Below, in pieces: positions 1-6,086 of a stretch of DNA of 13,031 bases. The notes beneath the pieces are model-generated. The model did not search any database, had not been told where the DNA came from, and worked only from the letters and a program-made list of their open reading frames with translations. The stretch is taken from contig JAAYQH010000015.1 of the NCBI GenBank assembly GCA_012519365.1, positions 1 to 13,031 of the forward strand. The letters run 5' to 3'. Each line of letters begins with the position of its first letter. Positions within the stretch are counted from its first letter, which is position 1. Both the position numbers and the translations under genes were made by a program. The stretch is from Planctomycetota bacterium. GTDB taxonomy: Bacteria; Planctomycetota; Phycisphaerae; Sedimentisphaerales; Anaerohalosphaeraceae.

Positions 1-363
1 CCGTGGCTGGAGTATATTGACATTGCCGATCAACTCAAAGAGGGCCTTGTTATCGTGTATATGTACCATCACGATTGCCCCCTCTGCGCCGGGAGTGTCC
101 CGAAATACGAGGCGTACCACAAAGAAATGATGGAGATGGGCAATGAGGACTTCAAAATCGCCTATCTGGCAATACCGCCTTACGGTCAAGGCCCCGTGCC
201 GGAGGACACCACCTGTCTGCAGGGCAAATTGACCGACCAACGCAAATGGGCGATTACCAGTCCCTTTGTGGTGGCCTTGCTTGACGGCAGCGTCGTGCGG
301 CAATGGCCGCAGGGCCAGGCCCCTGAGCCGGATAAGATTCTTGATGAGATTTTCGCGCCTTAA
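1..363 (+). CDS. Thioredoxin-like domain protein, 3' end only
   Basis: The reading frame is open from the first base, so the gene starts upstream of the window and only about 120 C-terminal residues are visible. They form a thioredoxin-like fold. A hydrophobic strand (LVIVYMY) leads to a C-P-L-C pair at residues 26 and 29 of the visible part, at the position of the redox-active CxxC. A Ser-Pro before a second hydrophobic strand (SPFVVALLDG) matches the conserved cis-proline and strand beta-4. The natural role would be thiol-disulfide exchange. Because the frame is open upstream, the domain may be the tail of a larger protein, for example a membrane-anchored redox protein, but this cannot be seen. 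The stop lies 22 bp from the convergent stop of the next gene, with a 5-bp GC hairpin (364-368/380-384) between them. The domain call is fairly safe; the full protein is unknown. Confidence 0.75.
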   Translation, partial: PWLEYIDIADQLKEGLVIVYMYHHDCPLCAGSVPKYEAYHKEMMEMGNEDFKIAYLAIPPYGQGPVPEDTTCLQGKLTDQRKWAITSPFVVALLDGSVVRQWPQGQAPEPDKILDEIFAP

Positions 364-385
364 CGCCGTTTCGCCCGCCCGGCGG

Positions 386-1477
386 CTACACTTTCAGTTG
401 ATCGAGAATGGAATCAACATCCACGTATTGGCTGACCAGTTCGTGCAGTCGGCTGATTTTTTCGGTATCGTAAGAGCGGATCTTGAAACCCAGATCCTTC
501 ATTCGTGAGCTGACGATAAAGGTGTCCTCATTGCTCAACAGAATGGGCAGCTGGCTGGAGACCATCAGCGGTTCAATCATCGGATGCGGGTCAAATCCGC
601 CGGTCAGAATCAACCCGCCGCCGTTATGCTCCTGACGCGAGAGCACCAGCAGCGACACCAGGATATTGTCAATGCGATCGCCGGGGATAATCACGACCGT
701 ATTATCGCGAATATAGCGGATGACGTTTTGCGGCTCCATCGCCGCGACCACCGTATGTGTGACGCGATTGGTCAGGTGGTCATGCCCGCACAAAATGGTG
801 TAGTTGAATTCCTCAGCCAATTGGCCCATGGTAAAGGTGCTCAGCTGCGGCTCATAAGGAATCGCCCCCAGCAGTTCGGTGCCCAGCATACGCAGCCCCT
901 TGGCGACGGTTTTCTTGACTTTGTCGTATTTTTCTATCAGCACTTTATTCAGCACGACGCCAAGGACTTTAACGTTGTGCTGCCGAAACAGTGCAAGGCT
1001 CAACGTAATTTCATCCAGAGGCCGGCCGATTCCCCCGGCGGTGACGATCACGACCTTGGCCCCCAACAGCTCGGCGACGCGTGCGTTGGACAAGCCAAAG
1101 CAGCTTCCGACACCGGCATGACCGGTTCCTTCCACGATAATCATCGGGTGGACTTGTCTGAGCGTCTGGTGGCAGGTGATAATTTCCTGTTCGAGCGGCG
1201 CGACGTCGGGGTTTTCAATAAATTTTTGGGTAAACCCCGGCTCAATGGCAATAGGGCTAAGATAATACGGCTCATCACAGAGTTTGAAAACCTGATGAAC
1301 GAGAACGCCGTCTTCGTCGATGTTTTTGTTCTGATAGCGCACGTAGTGCTGGCCGACCGGCTTGCAGTAGCCCGGGTCGAAACCCCGATCACGCAGCACC
1401 TGAATCATTCCCAAACTGACCGAGGTCTTGCCGCAGTCCCTGAGTGTGGCACTGATATATAGCGGTTTTACGTCCAT
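386..1477 (-). CDS. BioD-like P-loop / DRTGG-domain protein (phosphotransacetylase N-terminal-like, COG0857 type)
   Basis: A protein of 363 residues. The N-terminal part resembles the dethiobiotin-synthetase-like P-loop domain (AAA_26) found at the N-terminus of long phosphate acetyltransferases. It has a degenerate Walker A, S-A-T-L-R-D-C-G-K-T, at residues 9-18, then an EGTGHAGVG stretch after a hydrophobic strand and a GGIGRPLDE motif. The C-terminal half, with NTVVIIPGDR, LILTGG and PILLSNEDTF, fits a DRTGG domain. The catalytic phosphotransacetylase domain is absent, and the length matches known standalone members of this group, whose function is poorly defined and may be regulatory nucleotide binding. 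An in-frame ATG exists 24 codons upstream, but the start at 1477 is preferred because GAGAGG sits 6 nt before it and homology-like sequence begins there. It is divergent from the aminotransferase gene across a 184-bp AT-rich gap. Confidence 0.8.
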   Translation of the reverse strand: MDVKPLYISATLRDCGKTSVSLGMIQVLRDRGFDPGYCKPVGQHYVRYQNKNIDEDGVLVHQVFKLCDEPYYLSPIAIEPGFTQKFIENPDVAPLEQEIITCHQTLRQVHPMIIVEGTGHAGVGSCFGLSNARVAELLGAKVVIVTAGGIGRPLDEITLSLALFRQHNVKVLGVVLNKVLIEKYDKVKKTVAKGLRMLGTELLGAIPYEPQLSTFTMGQLAEEFNYTILCGHDHLTNRVTHTVVAAMEPQNVIRYIRDNTVVIIPGDRIDNILVSLLVLSRQEHNGGGLILTGGFDPHPMIEPLMVSSQLPILLSNEDTFIVSSRMKDLGFKIRSYDTEKISRLHELVSQYVDVDSILDQLKV

Positions 1478-1661
1478 GGGTATCCTCTCAAAATTGGCTA
1501 AGGTTATTGTCCGTATTTGGCCGACAAAATCAAGATATTCTCTGTGCAAAGAAAATAATCGAAACCCATTGATTTTTGGCCGCGATTTTTTTATTGTTTT
1601 GTTTTATAGTAAGTTACAAACAATAGATTTAGTTTTAAGTTGAGACGATAAGGACAGATAT

Positions 1662-2891
1662 ATGTCGAATTTTATAGTGGAGCCTACCGAACGCATCAAA
1701 CGTTTGCCGCCGTATCTTTTCGGCCAGATTAATGCGCTGAAACTCGAAAAACGACGGCAGGATATTGATATTATTGACTTGGGAATGGGCAACCCTATGG
1801 ATGGGGCGCCGAAAATTGTGATCGAAAAGTTGTGCCAGGCGGCTCAGGATCCGCGCAATCACCGGTATAGTGCATCCAAAGGGATTTATAATCTCCGTCG
1901 TGAAATGGCCTTAAAATATGAGCGAAAATGGGGTGTGTCGCTGGATCCCGAGACCGAGGTGCTGGCGTGCATTGGCTCGAAAGAGGGGTTCAGCCATATG
2001 TGTCTGGCCATGCTGGAGCCGGGCGATACGGCGATTGTGGCCGATCCGGCGTTTCCGATCCATATCTACGGCGTGGTGCTGGCCGGGGGCAATGTCATTA
2101 CCGTCCCGCTGGGCTGTGATCAGAAATTTCTCGATACCATCGCATATGTCTGCGAGCATCTGTTTCCGCGGCCGAGGCTGCTGATTTTGAACTACCCGCA
2201 TAATCCGACAGCTATGACGGTTGAGCCGGGCTTTTTCGAAACCGTTGTGGACTTGGCCAAACGGTTCAAATTCGCCGTGATTCACGATTTTGCCTATGGC
2301 GAGACGGCTTTTGACGGATACAAACCGCCCAGTTTTCTCTCGGTCAAGGGGGCCAAGGATGTCGGGGTGGAGTTTACCACCCTGAGCAAGCCCTATGGGA
2401 TGGCCGGCTTTCGAATCGGCTTTTGTGCCGGCAACAAAGAGATGGTCAATTCACTGGCCACGATTAAGGGCTATTACGACTACGGCATTTTCCAGCCCAT
2501 ACAGATTGCCAGTATTATCGCGATGCGCCACTGCGAAAAAGACATCAATGCCCAAAACGCCAAATATCAGACCCGACGTGATGTGGTCTGCGAGGGGCTC
2601 AAGCGTCTGGGCTGGGAGGTCGAGCCGCCGCGGGCGTCGATGTTTGTCTGGACCAAATTCCCTCTTGAGCAATCCAGGGGCAAGGGCAGCATTGAATTTG
2701 CGATGGATCTGCTTGACCATGCGTATGTGGCGATGTCGCCGGGACGGGCGTTCGGCGAGAACGGCGAATACCATATGCGGATCGCATTGGTCGAGAACGA
2801 ACATCGTCTGCGTCAGGCGATACGCAATATCAGTCGCTACCTCCAGGGAAAAGAAGTCCCCGGAAAACGCCGGAAATACACCCGAAAATAA
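1662..2891 (+). CDS. alaC: PLP-dependent aminotransferase, AlaC-type (alanine/LL-DAP aminotransferase family)
   Basis: A 409-residue fold-type I class I/II aminotransferase. From memory it aligns end to end with E. coli AlaC (YfdZ): RIKRLPPYLF at the N-terminus, IGSKEGFSH, FPIHIYG, NPTA with Asn181, HDFAY with Asp209 and Tyr212 for the PLP ring, SKPYGMAGFR with Lys243 as Schiff-base lysine and Arg251 for phosphate, and MRIAL with Arg373 for the substrate carboxylate. The expected reaction is cytosolic transfer of an amino group between glutamate and pyruvate to make alanine. Related LL-diaminopimelate aminotransferases share the fold, so substrate is less certain than class. Start support is AAGGA at 1650-1654, 7 nt before ATG. 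A weak promoter candidate (TTGATT 1569-1574, 17 nt, TATTGT 1592-1597) lies in the divergent gap. No partner gene follows. Confidence 0.88.
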   Translation: MSNFIVEPTERIKRLPPYLFGQINALKLEKRRQDIDIIDLGMGNPMDGAPKIVIEKLCQAAQDPRNHRYSASKGIYNLRREMALKYERKWGVSLDPETEVLACIGSKEGFSHMCLAMLEPGDTAIVADPAFPIHIYGVVLAGGNVITVPLGCDQKFLDTIAYVCEHLFPRPRLLILNYPHNPTAMTVEPGFFETVVDLAKRFKFAVIHDFAYGETAFDGYKPPSFLSVKGAKDVGVEFTTLSKPYGMAGFRIGFCAGNKEMVNSLATIKGYYDYGIFQPIQIASIIAMRHCEKDINAQNAKYQTRRDVVCEGLKRLGWEVEPPRASMFVWTKFPLEQSRGKGSIEFAMDLLDHAYVAMSPGRAFGENGEYHMRIALVENEHRLRQAIRNISRYLQGKEVPGKRRKYTRK

Positions 2892-3039
2892 GGCCGCCGG
2901 GCAGCAAGGCGATAAGGTGTTATAGAGAATAGTCCTATAAAAGCATTCCTTGAAGGACTGTTATGTGGCCCGATGTCCTTATTGTTTCCGTTAACTGTCT
3001 TTTTTTTATAAAAAAAGTGGCATTTTCCGGATTATCCGC
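2892..3039. other. Intergenic stretch after alaC with weak competing hairpins
   Basis: Noncoding. AGTCCT at 2931-2936 can pair with AGGACT at 2954-2959, and AAGGAC at 2953-2958 can instead pair with GTCCTT at 2975-2980, so the two hairpins exclude each other. A run of eight T (3000-3007) mirrored by seven A (3011-3017) follows. This may end alaC transcription, but no GC-rich stem abuts the T run, so no terminator is called. Confidence 0.3.
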
Positions 3040-3068
3040 TTGACTTTTTGAAGTTTTTATGCTTTAAT
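3040..3068 (+). promoter_or_regulatory. Sigma-70-type promoter of the PEP-CTERM operon
   Basis: A -35 box TTGACT (3040-3045, 5 of 6 consensus) and a -10 box TTTAAT (3063-3068, 5 of 6) are separated by exactly 17 nt. A TGC just before the -10 gives an extended -10 element. The start of transcription would fall near 3075, about 170 nt before the first start codon. Confidence 0.7.
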
Positions 3069-3078
3069 ACGCGTATTA
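3065..3078. promoter_or_regulatory. Perfect 14-bp palindrome over the -10 box and start site, candidate operator
   Basis: TAATACGCGTATTA is fully self-complementary. It covers the last four bases of the -10 box and runs to the predicted transcription start, the classic place for a repressor to block RNA polymerase. No regulator gene lies in the window, so the protein that might bind is unknown. Confidence 0.45.
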
Positions 3079-3246
3079 TCGTCGGTTAAATCTTGAAGCA
3101 GGGGTCAGGCAATCCGACCGCAGCAAGGGCAAGCAGTGTGGCAGCCCCTCGGGTGGAAGACTGAACAAGTTGGTGCTTAAAGTGTATCGGAGCAGGGGCT
3201 GTGTTCGTTGAGACACGGCAACGAAAAACTTTTTGGGAGAATGATG
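3079..3246 (+). promoter_or_regulatory. Structured 5' leader of the PEP-CTERM operon
   Basis: About 170 nt of untranslated leader with several complementary segments. GGTC-A-GG (3103-3109) folds onto CC-GACC (3114-3119) around a CAAT loop. CAGCCCCT (3142-3149) is exactly complementary to AGGGGCTG (3194-3201), but AGGGG (3100-3104) can also pair with CCCCT (3145-3149), and GCTGTGT (3198-3204) can pair with ACACGGC (3213-3219). A further hairpin is CGTTG (3206-3210) with CAACG (3219-3223), close to the ribosome binding site. These options are partly exclusive, as in a switch or attenuator. It does not match any riboswitch class that I recognise. Confidence 0.35.
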
Positions 3247-3777
3247 ATGAAGAAAATGGCGGGTGTTTTGGCGATAGTGCTGTTGCTGGCTGGGCCGGCA
3301 ATGGCGGCAATCTCAATTGAGAACGATTTTACAGATGGGGCGTTTCGGGTCACCGTTGAAAGTGTCGTCGCCCCGACCAATGGGGAATATAAATATAGTT
3401 ATACGATCCTTCCTTCCAGTACATCCAACGTTCAATGGCTTTCCATTTCTCTGACGCCCGGTGTGGTGATCACGGATATGGGAGTCCAATCCGGCACAGG
3501 CGAACCGGTCATTTGGACGCTCGTCAATGGCCCGGGCGGCTCCAGTATGGACGCCGTCTTTACAGCAACTGTCCCGGCCGGCAGTACCTCCGCGACAGTT
3601 TGGTTTACCAGCCCTCAGTATTATACCATCGCCCCCGCAGCGGCCTCGGGCATCAACGACGGGATGTACGCCGCTGTAACCGGCCAGGTTTTGTCGCCGG
3701 TTCCGGAGCCGGCGACGCTGGCGATGCTCGGGTTGGGAGCGGTGCTGTTTTCCGTAAACCGCAAGAGACACCGTTAA
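3247..3777 (+). CDS. Exported PEP-CTERM protein 1
   Basis: A 176-residue secreted protein. The signal peptide is MKK plus a hydrophobic stretch, with predicted cleavage after A-M-A at residue 20. The mature part is beta-rich, with an alternating-tyrosine motif E-Y-K-Y-S-Y-T. The C-terminus is a complete PEP-CTERM sorting signal: VPEPAT (Pro-Glu-Pro at 153-155), a hydrophobic span and the basic tail NRKRHR. In known systems exosortase cleaves this tail and the protein is released or glycan-linked at the cell surface. Three ATGs stand in a row at 3241, 3244 and 3247. The third is chosen because GGGAG at 3235-3239 is 7 nt away from it and too close to the first. Nothing in the mature domain shows an enzymatic function. 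It heads a three-gene unit; the next gene starts 60 bp on, after a CGTTAA/TTAACG inverted repeat at the stop codon. Confidence 0.85.
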   Translation: MKKMAGVLAIVLLLAGPAMAAISIENDFTDGAFRVTVESVVAPTNGEYKYSYTILPSSTSNVQWLSISLTPGVVITDMGVQSGTGEPVIWTLVNGPGGSSMDAVFTATVPAGSTSATVWFTSPQYYTIAPAAASGINDGMYAAVTGQVLSPVPEPATLAMLGLGAVLFSVNRKRHR

Positions 3778-3837
3778 ACCACATGGTTGGACGGTTAACG
3801 CAAGAGTGGTGCATCTTTTAGTAAGGAGTGGTGACAG

Positions 3838-4467
3838 ATGACAAAATGGCTTTATTGCAGTGTGGCGGCGTTGCTGATGGCAGCGTGCGCGTCGGCGGCA
3901 TTGGAACTGACTGAACTTCCGAACGGATATGTGTCCGATTGGGCCGGCAAGTCGGCTTTTGCGGTCAATCTCGGCGGCGGCCAATATGTGTACGGTCGTG
4001 TGGAGTTTGCCGTCTATGACGCCGCGTCTGCGGCCGATGCGGGGCTGGCGGTCCCGGGCGACCGTCAATATCTTTACGCTTACCAGGTGTTTAATACAGA
4101 CGGCAACGCGGCGATGACGTATTTTGCACTGACCGGGCTTAATCCGGCGGCAATCGATTCGGCCGATCAGATTGGCACGGCCCCGAATCCCGGCAGCGGC
4201 ATCGATGCCGAGGCTTATTTTGACACGAACAGAACCAAAGCGATCTTCACGTTTGAAGACGGCATGATGGTGGTAGGTCAGTCGTCGGTCTTTTTGCTTC
4301 TCGGCAGTGACGCTAAGCCGATTGTGGGCGGTTATGAAGTTGTCCCTTCGTCTCAGGATAACATCTGGATCCCGGGCGAAGATACAAACCAAACCCCCGT
4401 TCCGGAGCCGGCCACCATGCTGTTGCTGCTGACGGGCACGGCGATGAGCCTGCGAAAACGTAAATAG
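3838..4467 (+). CDS. Exported PEP-CTERM protein 2
   Basis: A 209-residue secreted protein with a signal peptide (predicted cut after A-S-A at residue 20) and a typical PEP-CTERM tail: VPEPAT at 188-193, a leucine-rich span and the basic end LRKRK. Cys17 in MAAC weakly resembles a lipobox, but the ASA site fits better. The mature region has a Y-L-Y-A-Y-Q motif followed by a hydrophobic strand, echoing protein 1, so the two may share a beta-sandwich-like fold. No catalytic motif is seen. The ribosome binding site AAGGAG (3823-3828) is 9 nt from ATG. Its role is probably in the envelope, sheath or extracellular matrix, inferred only from the sorting tail. Confidence 0.85.
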   Translation: MTKWLYCSVAALLMAACASAALELTELPNGYVSDWAGKSAFAVNLGGGQYVYGRVEFAVYDAASAADAGLAVPGDRQYLYAYQVFNTDGNAAMTYFALTGLNPAAIDSADQIGTAPNPGSGIDAEAYFDTNRTKAIFTFEDGMMVVGQSSVFLLLGSDAKPIVGGYEVVPSSQDNIWIPGEDTNQTPVPEPATMLLLLTGTAMSLRKRK

Positions 4468-4474
4468 AAACCGA

Positions 4475-4494
4475 CCTGCGGCGTTTTCCGCAGG
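4475..4494 (+). other. Intercistronic hairpin between PEP-CTERM genes 2 and 3
   Basis: CCTGCGG (4475-4481) and CCGCAGG (4488-4494) form a perfect 7-bp stem with a 6-nt loop. No T run follows, so it is unlikely to be a full terminator. It may stabilise the mRNA 3' end or tune expression of the third gene. Confidence 0.55.
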
Positions 4495-4517
4495 GTTCCA
4501 AATTGGGGGGAACCTGT

Positions 4518-5132
4518 ATGAAAGCACGTATTTTGAATTCGTTGGCGATGGGGGTGGCAGTGCTGATAGGCGTCGTGTCGATACCGGCGCTGGCGCAAGA
4601 GCCCGATCCGCTGGGCTATACCCTGCTGATTCAGCAATCGCCGCCCGGTGCAGGGACAGTCTCGCCGGGCGATGGCGTGCATAAGTTCGGCATCGGCGAG
4701 GTGGTCACCCTGTCGGCGGTCCCCGTCGAAGGGTATCGGTTTTTGTATTGGCTGGGTGATGTCAGCACGGCAACCACGCCGACGACGTCGGTTAATCTGG
4801 ATTCGCCGAAGATGGTAATCGCGGTGTTTGAGCGTGCCAATTTTGAAGAAGAAGACCAGTCGCTGCCTGCCGTGGGCGGCGCAGGTCGAGGTGCCGGCAG
4901 TTTCTCCGGCCTTATTGCCTCGCCCTATCCCGTTTTCGCTCCGGGATCGGTCAACGCGGCTTCTGGCGGCGGCGAGCAAACCATTATCGTGAACAATCCG
5001 ATTATCGATTTTCCGGATATACCGTCCCAGGACGATGACGATATCTTAGTGCCGGGCGATCCGATTCCCGAGCCGGCGACTGTTTTATTGCTGGCGGTAG
5101 GCACGGCCGCTCTGAGCCGAAAACGAAAATAA
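4518..5132 (+). CDS. Exported PEP-CTERM protein 3 with InlB-type bacterial repeat
   Basis: A 204-residue secreted protein. The signal peptide is predicted to be cut after A-L-A at residue 26. Residues of about 34-102 (YTLLIQQSPPGAGTVSPGDG, then a VTLSAVPVEGYRF core and ending MVIAVFER) match the divergent InlB B-repeat (Flg_new_2-like), a beta-grasp module common in bacterial surface proteins. A Gly/Ala/Ser-rich and then Asp-rich linker leads to the PEP-CTERM signal: IPEPAT (Pro-Glu-Pro at 184-186), a hydrophobic span and the basic end SRKRK. A TTG five codons upstream could open the frame, but ATG 4518 is preferred because GGGGGGA (4505-4511) is properly spaced from it. It is likely a surface or matrix adhesion module; the ligand is unknown. 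This is the last gene of the unit. Confidence 0.85.
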   Translation: MKARILNSLAMGVAVLIGVVSIPALAQEPDPLGYTLLIQQSPPGAGTVSPGDGVHKFGIGEVVTLSAVPVEGYRFLYWLGDVSTATTPTTSVNLDSPKMVIAVFERANFEEEDQSLPAVGGAGRGAGSFSGLIASPYPVFAPGSVNAASGGGEQTIIVNNPIIDFPDIPSQDDDDILVPGDPIPEPATVLLLAVGTAALSRKRK

Positions 5133-5141
5133 TCGCTTTTT

Positions 5142-5172
5142 CGCCGCCGCGGCCGTCCATAGGCGGCGTTTT
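5142..5172 (+). terminator. Weak GC-rich terminator-like hairpin
   Basis: CGCCGCC (5142-5148) pairs with GGCGGCG (5162-5168), followed by only four T. It may act as a first partial stop just after the third PEP-CTERM gene, ahead of the much stronger terminator downstream. Confidence 0.4.
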
Positions 5173-5230
5173 GAAACAAGACGGTGCAGCTGGAAAAGAC
5201 ACAAGATTGCAGCGGAGGAGAGATCTGCTG

Positions 5231-5269
5231 AATACAGCCGAGCGTAATAACGCTCGGCTGTATTTTTTT
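5231..5269 (+). terminator. Strong intrinsic terminator of the PEP-CTERM operon
   Basis: A perfect 14-bp stem (AATACAGCCGAGCG at 5231-5244 with its complement at 5251-5264) around a TAATAA loop, ending in a run of seven T. It closes the plus-strand unit before the convergent ilvBN operon. Confidence 0.92.
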
Positions 5270-5464
5270 GGGCTGTCGCTATCAAAAGCCGTATTTCTTT
5301 TGGATTTGTCATTGAGTTTTTAGACTTTTATTCCGTTCGAAAGCAGTCTTAAAAAAGTGCGAAACTGCCCCTTGAGGTTCAAGGCTAAAAGAATCGTCGC
5401 GACAAAGCCTCATTTGGACGCCAATTTTCAATTTTGCAAAACTTTAGTTAATTGTCATCAGCAT

Positions 5465-5492
5465 AAAAACGCAAATTGGCCGGTTTGCGTTT
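5465..5492 (-). terminator. Intrinsic terminator of the ilvBN operon
   Basis: On the minus strand AAACGCAAA pairs with TTTGCGTTT around an 8-nt CCGGCCAA loop and runs into a T tract (plus-strand A run 5465-5469). It begins directly after the ilvN stop codon. Confidence 0.75.
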
Positions 5493-5493
5493 G

Positions 5494-5988
5494 TTAAAAT
5501 TCAGCAGAGGGCCGGGGCTGTCGGGCCAAGGCAACGGTGCCGGTGCGTGCCATGCCCTTGATACCGTACGGGCGGCACGCCTCGATAAAGGCCTCGATCT
5601 TGCTCTCGGGGCCGGCGATTTCTACCGTAACAATTCTTTGGGCTATGTCTACAACTTTGCCGTTAAACATCTCAATTAAAGATGCTATTTCCGGTCTTTT
5701 TTCAATAGGACAGGCAATGTTGATCAACATCAGATCCCGCGTCACAACATCCTGCCCCACAAAATCCTGCACTTTGACCACCGAGACGATTTTGCCGAGT
5801 TGCTTGCGGACCTGCTCGACGACTTTGTCGTCGCCGATTACCACAATGGTTATCCGGCTCAAGGTCGGGTCATCGGTGCGACCGACCGCTAACGAATCAA
5901 TATTAAACGCCCTTGCCGCAAACATCCCGGCCACATGGGCCAGGACACCCGGCTTGTTCAAAACCAATGCACTGAGTATATGCTTCAT
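5494..5988 (-). CDS. ilvN: Acetolactate synthase small (regulatory) subunit
   Basis: A 164-residue regulatory subunit of acetohydroxyacid synthase, matching the usual 160-170 residues. The N-terminal ACT domain is plain (MKHILSALVLNKPGVLAHVAGMF, RAFNIDSLAVGRT, then SRITIVV), and the C-terminal ALS_ss_C domain follows (RDLMLINIACP, VVDIAQRIVTVEI, GIKGMARTGTVAL). It binds the catalytic subunit, raises its activity and confers feedback inhibition by branched-chain amino acids. The start has GGGAG 6 nt upstream. It lies 98 bp downstream of ilvB in the same direction. A small CGGCC/GGCCG hairpin (6036-6050) in that gap could set the relative expression of the two subunits. An intrinsic terminator follows at once. 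Confidence 0.95.
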   Translation of the reverse strand: MKHILSALVLNKPGVLAHVAGMFAARAFNIDSLAVGRTDDPTLSRITIVVIGDDKVVEQVRKQLGKIVSVVKVQDFVGQDVVTRDLMLINIACPIEKRPEIASLIEMFNGKVVDIAQRIVTVEIAGPESKIEAFIEACRPYGIKGMARTGTVALARQPRPSAEF

Positions 5989-6086
5989 TGCAAACTCCCA
6001 TTAAAATATCAACAGTTAAACATCAAAACAGCCAACGGCCGTTTGGGCCGGACTTGCTCAATGGTGACGTTCCCATCCCAAGGTTT

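Noticed and set aside
364..384. CGCCG/CGGCG hairpin between the convergent thioredoxin-like and BioD-like genes.
   Set aside because: Five pairs only and no T run on either strand, so not called as a terminator.
584..1462. A 292-codon plus-strand frame over the BioD-like gene.
   Set aside because: The minus frame has recognisable P-loop and DRTGG patterns and a good ribosome site; the plus frame has neither.
3101..3130. A GGTCAGG...GCAGCAAGG stretch recalling the conserved SRP RNA loop.
   Set aside because: The bases between the two parts do not form the short stem and tetraloop that SRP RNA requires; GGTC pairs with GACC instead.
3838..3891. Possible lipobox (MAAC) in PEP-CTERM protein 2.
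   Set aside because: The -3 residue is Met rather than Leu/Val/Ile and a better signal peptidase I site (ASA) follows; PEP-CTERM proteins are not usually lipoproteins.
3313..4979. Long minus-strand frames opposite the PEP-CTERM genes.
   Set aside because: They are rich in Arg, His and Cys as expected for antisense reading; the plus-strand frames have signal peptides and sorting tails.
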